Shown: one piece after another, positions 10,380-22,545 of the stretch
Layout of the letters: every line of letters starts with the position of its first letter
Position numbering within the stretch: position 1 is the stretch's first letter
From: Batillaria attramentaria
Taxonomy: Eukaryota; Mollusca; Gastropoda; Batillariidae
Assembly: GCA_018292915.2 (NCBI GenBank)
Contig: JACVVK020000087.1
Span: forward strand, 1,482,501 to 1,546,500
Direction: 5' to 3'
Length of the DNA: 64,000 bases
Made by a program: the position numbers and the translations under genes
The notes under the pieces: model-generated
Database searches by the model: none
What the model saw: only the letters and a program-made list of their open reading frames with translations
What the model was told of the DNA's origin: nothing

Positions 10380-10870
10380 AAGGGGGTGGTAAAACACCTG
10401 TCATTGGCTGTTGTTGAGGTTCGCTGTAGTTGTTTATCGGGTGATACCGTGTATTGATAAACTTTCAGTCAAAGGGTTTTTAGACACAAACACCTGCCAC
10501 TGGATGTCGTTTTGCTGCGCTCTTGTTGTTTATCGGGTAATATCGTGCATTGATACACTCCCAGTCCTTTTGTTTTTGGAAGAGCACCTGTCACTGGCTG
10601 TTGTTTAGCTGCGCCGTGGTTGTACATCGGGTGATATCGTGTATTGCTACACCTCCAGTCCTAGTATAGTTAAGAGCCAAACTTCTGCCATTGGCTGTTG
10701 TTTAGCTGCGCTTTCGTTTCGCTAATCGAGTGACACCGGACATCGGCACACCTTCAGTCCCAGTATAGTTACGGGCGAAACACCTGTCATTGGGCGCTGT
10801 TTGGCTGCTCTGATTGTTCATCGAATGATACCAGTTTTCAGTACACTCCCTGGTCAATACATGATCTAGG
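9915..10870 (+). repeat. Tandem repeat, ~97-bp unit, about 8 copies, split by a (GT)n array
   Basis: CACCTG-TCATTGG-type blocks start at 10395, 10491, 10585, 10682 and 10781, spaced 94-99 bp. Each is followed by CTGTTGTTTAGCTGCGC, ATCGGGTGATATCGTGTATT and ACACTCCCAGTCCTAG. Earlier degenerate units start near 9917. One unit is opened at 10190-10378 by a T/G-rich stretch and a long (GT)n. Confidence 0.85.
10249..10378. repeat. (T)n(G)n then (GT)n array
   Basis: T-run, G-run, short spacer, then about 88 bp of GT repeats, all inside one unit of the ~97-bp tandem repeat. Confidence 0.9.
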
Positions 10871-11224
10871 GATCTGATGAAGTAGGCACACGTCCGGGCC
10901 TATCCCTCTAGAATTATCTGATTAACTAGTCCAAGGTTTTTGCAGTCCAATTTTTTGTGTGTTTTTTTTTCATTACGCTGGTACACCAATACGAGCGCCG
11001 GTGCGCCAGTACGAATGATCTCTTAGAAATAGAATCCGTACACTCTGCCTCTGCTTGCGCCAATGAGGAGGTGAAGGGAAGGGGGTTGGGGGTGGGAGGG
11101 GGAGAAAAGCAGGAAGAAATTTGAAAAAAAAAGAAAGAAAAACGAAAACAAATTGTTCACGTTTGCCGATAATTTCCGTGATTATGCCGGTTGAAATTTA
11201 GAAATACCGGATAGTCATTTTGAT

Positions 11225-11612
11225 GATACTCTTCCGCCTTATCTGTCTGCCTCACTCTGCACCTACATTCCGTCCCGTACCCTCCGCTCATCTAATGACA
11301 AGCTACTCAAGGTCCCTAAGATAAACCTGAAAACTTATGGTGAACGATGTTTCCGTTTTTCCGCCCCTACAGTCTGGAACTCTCTGCCTATGGGGCTGAA
11401 ACAACAACCATCCTTATCAGCTTTTAGATCTGGACTGAAAACGCACCTTTTTCAACAGGCTTTCAACTGATGTGTCTTTGTATTGTGTGATGTGATTGAC
11501 GTGTTTGTCTGTATAGTGTGAATGTGTATGAGTGATGTGTGTTAGCGCAATGAGTCACTGTATCTGAGAAGTGCGCTATATAAATGAAATTTATTATTAT
11601 TATTATTATAGT
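11225..11612 (+). mobile_element. LINE 3' end (RT C-terminus plus tail)
   Basis: Bases 11250-11470 read as the reverse-transcriptase C-terminus of CR1/Jockey-like LINEs: a YIPSRTLRSSNDKLLKVP segment, a KTYGERCFRFSAPTVWNSLP segment and SAFRSGLKTHLFQQAFN, then a stop at 11468. The 3' UTR of about 110 bp contains AAGTGCGCTATATAAATGAA and ends in (TTA)n at 11591-11610. It is the clearest LINE end in the window because the frame is still open. Everything upstream of the C-terminus is missing. Confidence 0.88.
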
Positions 11613-11659
11613 GACAGTGGCTTCCGCTGAGATTTTCAGATCTACTGGTCTCATTTAAA

Positions 11660-11715
11660 ACAACAACAACAACAACAACAACAAAACAACAACAACAGTA
11701 AAACAACAACAAAAA
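11660..11715. repeat. (CAA)n microsatellite
   Basis: CAA repeats with short interruptions. Confidence 0.85.
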
Positions 11716-11844
11716 GGGGGATAGGGATGGGGGTGGGGGGTGGGGGTGCCACGCGTTATCGACACTGCAATCTTGTCAGAGACACACTGAGATTACTAGT
11801 ACCGAAAAAGGGCACCAGTGCGGTTGATCATTTCCCGATATATT

Positions 11845-12120
11845 CAGTTCAGAACTCAGCCCGTATAGTCCAGAGCCGGGATGGTCGAATGGTAGAGCGT
11901 TGGACTTCTAATGCTCGGGTCGTGAGTTTGATCTCGGCTGGGACCAAATATTTGTGCTGGCTTTTTCATCGTTGCCCCGTCTTTGATATCACCCTATGTG
12001 GTGGAAAAGGAGGTTAAACCCCCAAACACCTACCCACCCGTATAGTCCAACTCAAAAGTGAGGTGGCCTGTGTACCGCGCCCCGGAGAAAACGCGTATTT
12101 CCGCCGTGCTAAGTTTTGAA
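11845..12120. mobile_element. Small TIR element (MITE-3) interrupted by SINE-A
   Basis: Left end CAGTTCAGAACTCAG matches the start of a second copy at 17241, and the right end (GCTAAGTTTTGAA) is a decayed inverted version. Without the SINE it is about 100 bp. The 17241-17343 copy keeps the empty site. Confidence 0.6.
11873..12036 (+). mobile_element. SINE-A with exact 13-bp target duplication
   Basis: CCCGTATAGTCCA occurs at 11860-11872 and 12037-12049. The head lacks a few 5' bases (starts GAGCCGGGATGG). The body and (CCCA)n tail are complete. The B box is decayed (GTTTGATCTC). Confidence 0.92.
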
Positions 12121-12381
12121 ATGTATTGTTTGCGCTGGCGCTTTCAAGGCTGACACTGGTTCCAATGGGAGGCCAACCAGCTTTGATTTGCTCATTTTCT
12201 CCCTGCAGGATTGCAGTGCAATGGCCCCATGCCATAAATTTCTCCAAATTTCAGTTATTTTGTCTGTTTATTGTTGCCGGTGGCCCCCCCCCCCCCCTTT
12301 CAGGTCTGTAAGACGTACCAAACACACTAGATCCGCTCCGCCATACTATAGCAAATCTAGAATCTTATCGGAGGGGGGAGG

Positions 12382-12385
<4 letters not shown>

Positions 12386-12449
<64 letters not shown>
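12386..12449. repeat. (GA)n microsatellite
   Basis: Pure GA repeats. A shorter one lies at 12594-12614. Confidence 0.95.
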
Positions 12450-12450
<1 letters not shown>

Positions 12451-13015
12451 CTCAGATGTCTGAACGAATTTTGTCCGGACTGATTTGTTTGATAGACGTA
12501 GCAGATCAAACCAATGAAACAAAAGCTTGATTAGAAGAAAAAAAATTAAACAGCAAAATAGATTACACCGCTTAGGGAGTTAGACTGGTAAACAGAGAGA
12601 GAGAGAGAGAGAGATTGCAGACGACGCACCTTCGTTTTGTGCGGGTAAACCGAAAGAAAACGATTGTCCATAGGTTATTAGGGACGAAAAACCACCGATG
12701 CGCTGCAGCATGAAAGCCTGCTGTTACACAGACTATTGTTATGTGTGTATTTCCACCCTGATGTCCGTGCAATCTGCAGATACTGGATAATTTCTGTTTA
12801 ACAGTCCGTAATTGGAAAGCATCCAGTTCAAAGAACTTGCTGCAATAAAAAAAGAAAGATGTCAGCGAGGCCTTTCTTTTCATACAGTTCTCTGGTGCAT
12901 TTTCATTTGTAGGCATGTCGTGACAGCAAAGACAAAGGTAGACTGAGGAAGACAGGAATTTCAGTTCTCTTCTTTAATATTGAAGCCATGCTAAACATAG
13001 CACCAACGTGAGCTG
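12450..13015. other. Anonymous intronic DNA
   Basis: Apart from the short GA array at 12594 I recognise nothing. Open frames are short with no family resemblance. Confidence 0.35.
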
Positions 13016-13021
13016 CGAGAG

Positions 13022-13510
13022 CAACAAAACAAAACAAAACTATCCCCCCAAACACACACACGCACGCACGCAAACTCAAAAACCAAAAACAAACAAAATC
13101 AAAAACACAAACAAACAAACAAACGAACCCAAAACAAACAACAAATGAAAAACAATAAACAAACAAATAAAAAGCCCCCCAAAAAAAAACACAACAACAA
13201 CAACAACATACAAACAACAAACAAACAAACAAAAGAACAAAACACACCAAAAAAACAAATTACCCCCCCCCCCACACACACAGAACAACAACCACAAAAA
13301 ACAAATAACAACAAAAAAAACCAACAAACAAAACAAGAGAACAAAACAAAACGAAACAAAAAACTTAAAAAATAAAAACAAACCCAAACACAAACCAAAC
13401 CAAGAAAAATCAAACACTAAAAAAGCCCCAAACCCCAAACAAAACAACGAAAGAAACCATTAACCCAACAGCAGTAACAACAAACAAAAACAAACAAACA
13501 AACAAACAAA
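13022..13510. repeat. A/C low-complexity tract, (CAAA)n-like
   Basis: Nearly all A and C on the + strand, with CAAA, CAAAA and CAA units and a C-run at 13263-13273. Long frames on the minus strand (Phe/Val/Cys/Leu only) are compositional. Confidence 0.9.
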
Positions 13511-13735
13511 CAGCAACCACAACACAAAAAGAGAGACGCAGGCCATTCTGCAGGTGAATGCCCTGAATCCACCTCATGCGTCCCACTGTTACAGATCGAA
13601 GTCACGCTACTTGGTCAAAAACGGCACCCTTAACTCATCCATGGCGGGAGACATCGATCAAAGGTTCAGCCATGCATCACCCACGTGCGCTTTTGCTCAT
13701 CCTTTTTTTTTTTCCATTCAGTACACAACGTGACA

Positions 13736-13740
<5 letters not shown>

Positions 13741-13806
<66 letters not shown>
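13741..13806. repeat. (GT)n microsatellite
   Basis: Pure GT repeats of about 66 bp. Confidence 0.95.
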
Positions 13807-14715
<909 letters not shown>

Positions 14716-14754
14716 ATGTATTACTGTCGCGCTCCTGTTATTATTCAATGGGGG

Positions 14755-14930
14755 TGGGTGGGGTGTGTGTTTAGGAGTTTAACGTCCTTTTCCACCACAT
14801 ACGGGCGATATCAAAGACAGGGCAACGATGAAAAATCCAGCACATTAATATTTGGCTCCAGCCGGGATACGAACTCACGACTCGAGCATTAGAAGTCCAA
14901 CGCTCTGCCATTCGACCACCCCGGCTCCCC
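14755..14930 (-). mobile_element. SINE-A (A1 subtype) with 14-bp target duplication
   Basis: TTATTCAATGGGGG (14741-14754) and TTATTCAGTGGGGG (14931-14944) flank it with one mismatch. Head, T-variant B box and tail are present. Confidence 0.9.
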
Positions 14931-15206
14931 TTATTCAGTGGGGGAAGTCCATCAAGCAGGTCACATAAACCGGAGACTGAAACCCGAAGGACGCCGTGGA
15001 GGATCTGATGAGCTTGTGGAGAAACTCTGGTTAATAATTCAGAGGTAGGTAACCGTGGTAGGCGTGAGCGACTCGCGTGTAGCGCTCGTTCCTGACACAC
15101 GTTCAATCCTGTTCCGGGTCCGATAACTCTAGGCCCCTGCGACGACGCCCAAGTCGGGCTGACCGAGACCGAGCCGAGCTAAGTGATACCTAAGACGGCA
15201 AAAACA

Positions 15207-15598
15207 AAATACTCGGTGAGAAGGAAAGTATACAGTTGCGAACAACTTTGAGGTCCCCGTGTTATTTCACAGTGTGCACAGAAGCGGTGAAAACTGTCGC
15301 ACTGACCAGCACATTTTCAGCCCGTTTAGAGATTATTGCCTGCATGAGTTGTCCCCCTTGCCGCAACAAGCACGCATTTTCCGTGGCAAAGCAGAAAGCT
15401 GCCACGAAAAAATGCATGCATGCTGCGGGTCTGTATATGCACGGGGGACAACTCATACAGGTAATAATCTCTAAACGGGCTGAAAGTGTATTGTGCTGGT
15501 GAATGCAACGGTTTCCACCGCTTCTGTGCACGCTGTGAAATAACACTGGGACCTCAAAGTTGTTCGCAACTGTCCACTTTCCTTTGTCACCGAGTATG
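15207..15598. mobile_element. 392-bp near-perfect foldback (long hairpin) element
   Basis: The left half reads TACTCGGTGAG, then CAGTTGCGAACAACTTTGAG, then the remainder. The right half is its reverse complement back to CACCGAGTA at 15588-15596. Arms of about 190 bp meet near 15400 with almost no loop. Differences include a few substitutions and one short indel near the centre. It has no coding capacity. It is best read as a foldback or MITE-type element, and as intron RNA it would form a long duplex. Confidence 0.85.
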
Positions 15599-15599
15599 T

Positions 15600-16600
15600 T
15601 GATTTGTTCCTTCTTAGGCATTACCAAGTTCAGCCCGGTCTCGGTTAGCCCGATTTGGCGTTGTTGCAGGCCACTCTCTGGGGCACAGAGTCTTTCAGTG
15701 GAAAGTACCTCTGTGCACGGTGGGGAAATGGCGCTCACTGCGCTACCGTGATGGGCCTAAATTGTCTCGGTGCTCTCAAACACAAGGTCGCGCACTATGT
15801 CATCCTTGACCAGTTTTGAACCCAGAGGGATCCTCAATGGCGCAAGTGATGGCAGGCTGTCTTCAGAGTGAAAGTAGGCGTGTTTCTGAATCAGAGACAT
15901 ACATAACATGTCTCTGTCTGAATGGACACATCTATATTACATTCAGTCCTAGAGCACGGGTGTGTATGCTTTTGTAATCGTCTCTTATTCCACCACAAGG
16001 CAGGTACGTGATCGTCTGCACCGCGCAATCATACTTGCCTGTAGAGTGCAACACCTTTGCCTTTTAGAGTGCAACCCCCTTGCCGTTTACTCACCTCCTG
16101 TTGGATCAGTGTACCATGTAAACATTGCCATCAAAGCGCAACAATAATTGTCCGCTGACAAAGTTTTTACCCAAACGAAAAGTGGTCGGATATTCAAGAC
16201 TTCGTTTCAAATCGAATCATATGACGTACAAGTCTTCGCTTTTCTAAAAAAAAATTGCCATTTTTGAAAATGGCGCTGGCTGTAAGCAGTCACATTTTCA
16301 CGCCCCGCCGAAAAGGGACTGCACTCTGGAGTCTAGTTGCAGGCAACAGAGGATCGCCGCCCCTGGAGCAGGGCTGACACGACATCCACCTACGTTCATT
16401 AACAAAGTGCCGGTAGTCAGAGTCTTAATTATTTACAGAACTGTACGCTGTGTCTTCATATTTAAGAGAGAATCACGCTTCGCAGCGTCTCGTGCATGTC
16501 CTAGGCGTATACTGTGCCCCGTAGACCAGTTTGCATCATTTGTCCAACGTTACAAGTTTGTTTGTTTTGGGTTTTTTTGGGGTGTTTTTTTTTTGCGTAG
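15600..16600. other. Anonymous intronic DNA
   Basis: About 1 kb of mixed-composition sequence with no repeat, motif or open frame I can place. Confidence 0.35.
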
Positions 16601-16606
16601 TACAGG

Positions 16607-16665
16607 CACACTTAGCCGCGAATTAGACTTTGGTGCTTGCGCGGCGTTAAGCCATAAAAATTTAC
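16607..16665 (-). repeat. Short dispersed repeat with GCGCGGCGTTAAGCC core
   Basis: The segment from CGCGAATTAGACTTTG to GCGCGGCGTTAAGCC recurs at 18525, 25890, 28299 (-), 30685 and 42318 (-), usually next to an (ACTA)n run. It is probably the 3' end of another retroposon family. Confidence 0.6.
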
Positions 16666-16802
16666 TCACGTGCCTGCATGTGTCCGGTAAGCTGGACGCT
16701 GAAGACGGTCTGGATTTGCAGCATTTGAAGCTCTTGCCAGGTTTTATTCTGGCACCGTATTAATGCCTTTGTGCATATACCGTCACTGTGCCCAGTCAAC
16801 AG

Positions 16803-17078
16803 GGCCCGTATGTAAAACTCGAGGTTAATTTAACCCACGGCTACGGGCCTAACCCAGACTAGGACAAAAGGAACCCCAAAACAAAAGTAAATAAAAAGGA
16901 AGCGAAGAAAGAAAGACAAAAATCCTTCTATAACGGCTTAGGCACCATGGTGGAACAGACTCGCTTCCTGATTTAAAACAAAAAAACAAGAGAAAATTTA
17001 ACCCTAGAGCTAGTTTAGTTCGAGGTTAGACTCTAACCTGGGGCTAAAATCCCTTTCCCCGACTTTTACATGCGGGCC
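16803..17078 (+). mobile_element. MITE-1 copy (GGCCCG ends, CAG flanks)
   Basis: Starts GGCCCGTATGTAAAACTCGA and ends CTTTTACATGCGGGCC, giving inverted ends of about 25 bp. CAG is duplicated at 16800-16802 and 17079-17081. The interior contains AACGGCTTAGGCACC and CCGCTTCCTGATTTAAAA. A 3-bp CWG duplication is known for some PIF/Harbinger transposons. That assignment is inferred from ends and target only. Confidence 0.88.
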
Positions 17079-17240
17079 CAGATGTGTCTCTACAAACAAG
17101 TGTGCATTTGATACTCATGTAACTAACTCTGTCCTGCACTACACCGTCATCAGAAAAAAAGCGCAAAAGCACCATGAATTTGAATCCGATTTGGCTTAGG
17201 CCCTGTATATTATTTACATGACAAAAGAACTGCGTCTGTC

Positions 17241-17343
17241 TCAGTTCAGAACACAGCCCGAACAGTCCGACTCAAAACTGAGGTAGTCTGTTGGATGCGC
17301 ACCATACAGCACGTGGTTTTTCGCTGAGCTGAGTTCTGAACTC
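17241..17343. mobile_element. MITE-3 copy, uninterrupted
   Basis: TCAGTTCAGAACACAGC at the left is inverted at the right as GCTGAGCTGAGTTCTGAAC. The interior aligns with 11845-12120 once the SINE there is removed. Confidence 0.65.
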
Positions 17344-17367
17344 TCGCTCTCTCTGTCCCCGAGGTAT

Positions 17368-17400
17368 CATCCCCCCCCCCCCGACCGCCCCCCCCCCCCT
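17368..17400. repeat. Poly(C) tracts
   Basis: Two C-runs separated by GACCG. Confidence 0.9.
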
Positions 17401-17459
17401 TTTGTATTGCAAGGGCCTATAAGTATCTAACTAAATGCCTTTAAAATGTCTTTTTAAAA

Positions 17460-17489
17460 ATGTTGTTTCCACAGTAATGGAAGCAACAT
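17460..17489. repeat. Small hairpin ATGTTGTTTCCA
   Basis: 12-bp arms (one G/A mismatch) around a 6-base loop. The same arm sequence forms a hairpin at 52904-52939. Confidence 0.6.
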
Positions 17490-17655
17490 CATAGTTTCTT
17501 TGATATTTTCGTGTCCGTGCGCTTGTTTTTTTCTGTAGATAATCTTGTGTAATTAGTTGTTGTAGAGGTTGCAACGACTCGACTGGAACGAAAACCGCTG
17601 ACTTGTTCTGTCAACTGCCTTTACCGCCGTCAAAGAAAGTTTCATCATTCATTAT

Positions 17656-17660
<5 letters not shown>

Positions 17661-17690
<30 letters not shown>
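17661..17690. repeat. (CT)n microsatellite
   Basis: Pure CT repeats, 30 bp. Confidence 0.9.
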
Positions 17691-17693
<3 letters not shown>

Positions 17694-18188
17694 ATTTGGT
17701 TATCAGATGTTATTGTATCCCCCGCCCCCCTCCTCCCACATGCAAATGGGCAAAAATTCCTGCACATTAAAAAATCTGGGCTCTGTCTCTCTGTGTCTCT
17801 GTCTGTCTGTCTCTCTCTCGGAATTTTTCACGCTTATATTTTGGTGCTTATTGGTACTTTTTAACAACGGCAGGTTTAAAATTGACCAAAGTACTGTTAA
17901 ACCTTCTCCGCTGAGAAATAAAAGTTGGTTTGTACTTTCCCTCGTCCGTTCTGTCTTTCGTGCAATGCGCCAACTGGGACTGCCCACAGACTGACCTACA
18001 GTGCTCAGGTCAGACCTCCGGCGCCCACCGCCTGGGCCAAGACAGATGATGTCTTTTCCCATCCAACACCTACTCTACCCATCCTGTCATTCGCCGGTCG
18101 CCGGGGGACATTAGCTTCTACTTTCACACGGCGCCAGACGACAAACGTCACTCATAGAACAGACCACCGGCTGTCTTCGTGGCACCTG

Positions 18189-18361
18189 GACCCGTATGTA
18201 GCACTCGAGGTTAATTTAACCCACGGCTACGGCCTAACCCAGACTAGGACAAAAGAAACCCCCAAACAAAATTAAATAAAAAAGGAAGCGAAGAAAGGAA
18301 GACAACAATCCTTCTATAACGGCTTAGGCACAATGCTGGAATGGACCCGCTTCCTGATTTA

Positions 18362-18394
<33 letters not shown>

Positions 18395-18492
18395 AAAAAA
18401 AAAAAAAACCTTTAACACTAGAGCTAGTTTAGTTCGAGGTTAGACTCTAACCCTGGGCTAAACTCCCTAACCCTGACCTTTACATGCGGGCC
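18189..18492 (+). mobile_element. MITE-1 copy (CTG flanks)
   Basis: Same ends and interior as 16803-17078, with an internal (ACA)n/(A)n expansion at 18363-18408. CTG is duplicated at 18186-18188 and 18493-18495. Confidence 0.88.
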
Positions 18493-18524
18493 CTGGTCTG
18501 TTATCAAGTTTGCGTTCTCTCCTG

Positions 18525-18544
18525 ACTCGGCGCGGCGTTATGCC

Positions 18545-18598
<54 letters not shown>

Positions 18599-18600
18599 TC
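18525..18600. repeat. (AACT)n array on the dispersed GCGCGGCGTTA repeat
   Basis: GCGCGGCGTTATGCC is followed by about 13 AACT units. Confidence 0.85.
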
Positions 18601-18803
18601 TCTCCTGACTGGGCTGACGGGCTTAAAGCCTCAATACGTACGACAGACATACAACAGCGTGTGGAACACTTTTCATCAAATGCGGTAACTCTGTGCATCA
18701 GAATTAGTCACTGGGGTCACAGTACAGCATCTGACACCATTGTGGTGACTCTGGCCGGCGTAGTAGTGGGGGTACATGAAACACGACCAATAATCAAGTA
18801 CGA

Positions 18804-18924
<121 letters not shown>

Positions 18925-19129
18925 ATACATGCAAATACATACATACATAGCGTGCTTATGTGCGAGTGGTGTACGCCCAGAAATAACAAGAAAACAGACT
19001 AGGTTTACCAGAGTGGTTTATCGGGATTTAAAATTAGTTCACGAATCTTCGCTGGAAGAACGCCGTGTTCAGTCAGTGCCGCTGCTAATTTAGACTCTGA
19101 CCATTGTGCAACGTGAAAACCGCAGGCGA

Positions 19130-19321
19130 ACGCCGAATCCTTCTGTGTCCTTGCTTGGAACTCGCTGCCGGTCAAATTCGTGATCTTTCCACACTGTCCC
19201 AGTTCACATCAAACCTGAAAAACTACCTCTTCCGTCAGGCCTTTCACACTTAAGCAGTATGCCATTGTTTCAGTGCGTTTGGCTGCAATTGTATGTCTGC
19301 ATCAGGTCGGGGTGTGTATGC

Positions 19322-19396
<75 letters not shown>

Positions 19397-19465
19397 GCGC
19401 TTTGAGTTGCTTTCCTGTAAGATAAAGCACTACATAGGTATTATTATGATGATGATGATGATGAT
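19130..19465 (+). mobile_element. LINE 3' end with (GT)n in the 3' UTR
   Basis: A decayed RT C-terminus is visible: TTGGAACTCGCTGCCGGTCA for a W-NSLPV-type motif, then AACCTGAAAAACTACCTCTT, then CGTCAGGCCTTTCACACTTAA. A 3' UTR with a long (GT)n (19324-19394) follows, then TAGCGCTTTGAGTTGC, GATAAAGCACTACATAGG and a TATT/(ATG)n tail. The tail resembles the 3' end of SINE-B. Confidence 0.8.
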
Positions 19466-20280
19466 GACGATGTGTGGTTTCAGAGAAACTGATAGTGGTG
19501 CATTCTAAGTATAGTTGAATGTACTCTGTGCACAGACACAAAGGGTTTCTTTACTGTTCCTGGCGCTTCTTTGTCCAGAGGGTTGTTTTTCCCCTGTCCG
19601 TGGCGTTTCGTTGTCCCAGCAGACCTTAAACTCCGGTTTATTCCCCTGAAGGCTGTCAGAGTTGGTTTGCGCTGATTTCCACAGTGGCTTCGAGTGGCCT
19701 ATATTTCTGTCTGCGAAGTCTCCATGTGGTACTTTTGCTTAAGATTTAGTATGAGAGATGAGGCTTGTTTTGCGTGTTTCGGCTTCTGCAGCCCGTGAAG
19801 ACAAAGCTCCGAGTCCACGCTTCGAGTTACGACTTTTACTCCCTCTGCCCGCGCCGTTTGTGTCCAGCATTTGACGTAATTGTGGTTGTAATAGATCGAG
19901 TCACGTGGCGGCGTGGCCATAACGAAATTCTGGATGTTTGATGTTTCTATTGTATCTTTGCTTAAATAACAGTCTATCGTTTGCGTTTGGTCTAAGACAA
20001 TATCACGCGACATCCAGAAAAACAACAACAACAACAGCAACAACAACAACAAAAAACAAACAAACAAACAACATAATGTTAAACGGTAAGGACTGATTCA
20101 TGATTGGGCGAGGAAATAGTTTCGTTTTCACGAAATACTTGCACGAAAGGATTTAGATACGTTCAACATATTTAACGGCAAATACAGTAATCAAGAGTCA
20201 GATACATGGCTGACCTAGCTATGGAATTTTGCTGCTGAATCTTATTATTTCTAAGACAGTCGTAAAAAGAACAAGGTAAC
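19466..20280. other. Anonymous intronic DNA
   Basis: Contains a (CAA)n/(CAAA)n stretch at 20021-20071. No gene or repeat otherwise recognised. Confidence 0.35.
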
Positions 20281-20885
20281 ATGTTGCCTTCTTCTTCTTA
20301 TTATTATTATTTTAGTTATTATTTTGGTTATTATTTCTAATTCTGTGGGCATATCAGAGAAGCCCTAGATTCAGGCCCTTTTAAACTGAAGTCATTCCAG
20401 GCCAGTATATTACTTCACAGAAACAACTCGTGTCGCGTGAGAGAGATGCCTTCGCAGCGAGGTTGCTCAAATCCAAAACAAGAACATACAAAAGAAGGTT
20501 AATGCTCCTTTAAATGTGGGTCAGCGCAGCGCAGTGGAACTCGATACCAGCACGGCACACAGGCTAATGGAAACTGCAAGAAGAAAGATTGAAATATGTC
20601 TTTGCGCGTGGCGATAGTTATTGGTCTGGAAATTACCAGATTGGTATTTCGACCGCTGAAGTGGCCACTATCGATGTGTTTATGGAACAGTACACCTCCG
20701 GAAAATTGTCTCCGACCACAAAGCTCATCGGCTCCAACCGCAAGGATGCTCTTGGTTACACAGTAGTGATAGCTTCCAGGGCATGTGGTAACAATTCCAC
20801 TTAATACAGTACAGAATTTTCACCTTGTAAAAAGAAAATTGTGTGCAGAAAAAAATAGCAATCTGGAGGTGTTTGTTGGCTTTGT
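20281..20885. other. Anonymous intronic DNA
   Basis: A 71-codon open frame at 20589-20804 has no recognisable motif or splice context. I do not call it a gene. Confidence 0.3.
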
Positions 20886-20889
20886 AAAT

Positions 20890-20985
20890 AAGTTTCGTGC
20901 CAGTTAATAGTAAAAACAGTGAAAATTGAACCTGGCATGTGGACTATTTGTATTCATGCGCGGCTGGCACAAGTGGCTCGGTAGC
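20890..20985 (-). repeat. Dispersed repeat related to 44660-44835 and 62250-62420
   Basis: AACCTGGCATGTGGACTATT, then GTATTCATGCGCGGCTGGCAC, is the reverse complement of the end of the repeat at 62340-62420. Confidence 0.65.
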
Positions 20986-21503
20986 TACACAAACAATCGA
21001 ACCATCTCGGGGTTAGTCTTTCGCCGTAAACCACTCGAGCTAATCATGTAAGCTCTATTTATGTTCTGGAGCACGTTGAACTTGTGAGTGCGCCTCGAGA
21101 TAGTCTAACTTAATGATTAGTAGAGCTCTGGGTGCGATACCATCCTTATACCAACGGTTGCCCGCTCATGCATTAACTACTATGCCAGACCCCGTGTTTT
21201 GTACACCCCGCCTACCGTGGTTTCGCACATTATTATCGGGGGAAGAAACTATAACGAGCGGCCCAGTCTCCATTTTCACTTCATCTGCGCTAATGGTTGT
21301 CTGTCGGAACTGGGTAAACATGTCGAGGGAAGACAGCGGAGAAGAGAAACAATCGGTCACAGAATCCATTTCTTTTTCTCATCAGTCAGGTTGTTTTGGA
21401 GTTGTCGACAACACAGAATCGGCATTGTGCGTGGGCTGGTGGTGTAGTCATTTTCGCCGTTGTATCCTGGGTTTAATGAAATCTGGACTGATTTTTTTAT
21501 TCG

Positions 21504-21505
<2 letters not shown>

Positions 21506-21560
<55 letters not shown>
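21506..21560. repeat. (GA)n microsatellite
   Basis: Pure GA repeats followed by interrupted GACA units. Confidence 0.95.
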
Positions 21561-21568
<8 letters not shown>

Positions 21569-22019
21569 CAGAGACAGAATGAAGCAGTGCGTTTTCAACT
21601 TGTCTTTGATTGCTTTATTTCAACTCTATAGTACGTGGGTTGCTGTTTCCTTAGGTGTCTGTTTACTTGAGAAATATGGACTTGTTTCCTTGTGAAATCC
21701 CACATGGTTGTTTCCTTGAGAAATTCTAGGTTGCTGTTTCCTTGAGAAATTGTAGGTTTCCGTTTCCCTGAGAAATGCTAGGCTGCTGCTACCCCGAGAA
21801 AACCTTCGTCGCTCTTTGTTTGAGAAGTCGTAGGTTTCTGCTTCCTTGAGAAATTAAAGTTTGTTGTACCTTGCGAAATTCTAGGTTGCTGCTTCGTTGC
21901 GAAATTCTAGGTTGCCGTTTCCATTAACAAAGCATAGTCTGCTGTTACCTTGAGAAATTTAAGGTCGCAGTGACCATAAGAAATTCTAAGTTGCCGTTTC
22001 CTTAAGAAATTCTAAATTG

Positions 22020-22025
<6 letters not shown>

Positions 22026-22096
<71 letters not shown>
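22026..22096. repeat. (GT)n microsatellite inside the 26-bp minisatellite
   Basis: Pure GT repeats arising between two GAAATTCTA units. Confidence 0.95.
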
Positions 22097-22097
<1 letters not shown>

Positions 22098-22371
22098 AAA
22101 AGAAATTCTAGGTCCAGCTACCTTGAGAAATTATTGGTTGCTATGTACTTCAGTAAACATTAGCTACTGTTTCCTTGGGAAATTCTGGACTGCTTTTGAA
22201 AAAATAACAAAAAAAACCCCTGAGGTCTGAAAATGCTGTCAACTGTTTTGGATATTAGGCTTGGTATCTTTTGTACAAAAAAAAACTAATGTGCGAGAAA
22301 AATAAATCCTAGTTAGAGACCGAACCTTCCTAATGCAAGGCCTTATGGCAGCATGCTTGGAACACCTTTTT

Positions 22372-22545
22372 TTTTTTTTTAACGATCTGATATCTTCAAA
22401 AAAAAAGAAAAAAAGGAGAGAAATAAGAGAAAAAAAGACAGACAAAAGACCGCCCCAAAAAAAAGAAAAAAGAAAGAAATAAAGAAAATTGTAAAAAGGC
22501 GGGGGTGGAGGAGGGTTTAAAAAAAAAAAAAAAAAAAAAACCCAA
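22372..22545. repeat. A-rich low-complexity stretch
   Basis: Long A-runs with scattered G, including about 22 A at 22519-22540. Confidence 0.85.

Noticed and set aside
13076..13447. Minus-strand Phe/Cys/Val/Leu-rich frame resembling a membrane protein
   Set aside because: The region is an A/C-only low-complexity tract. The apparent hydrophobicity is compositional.
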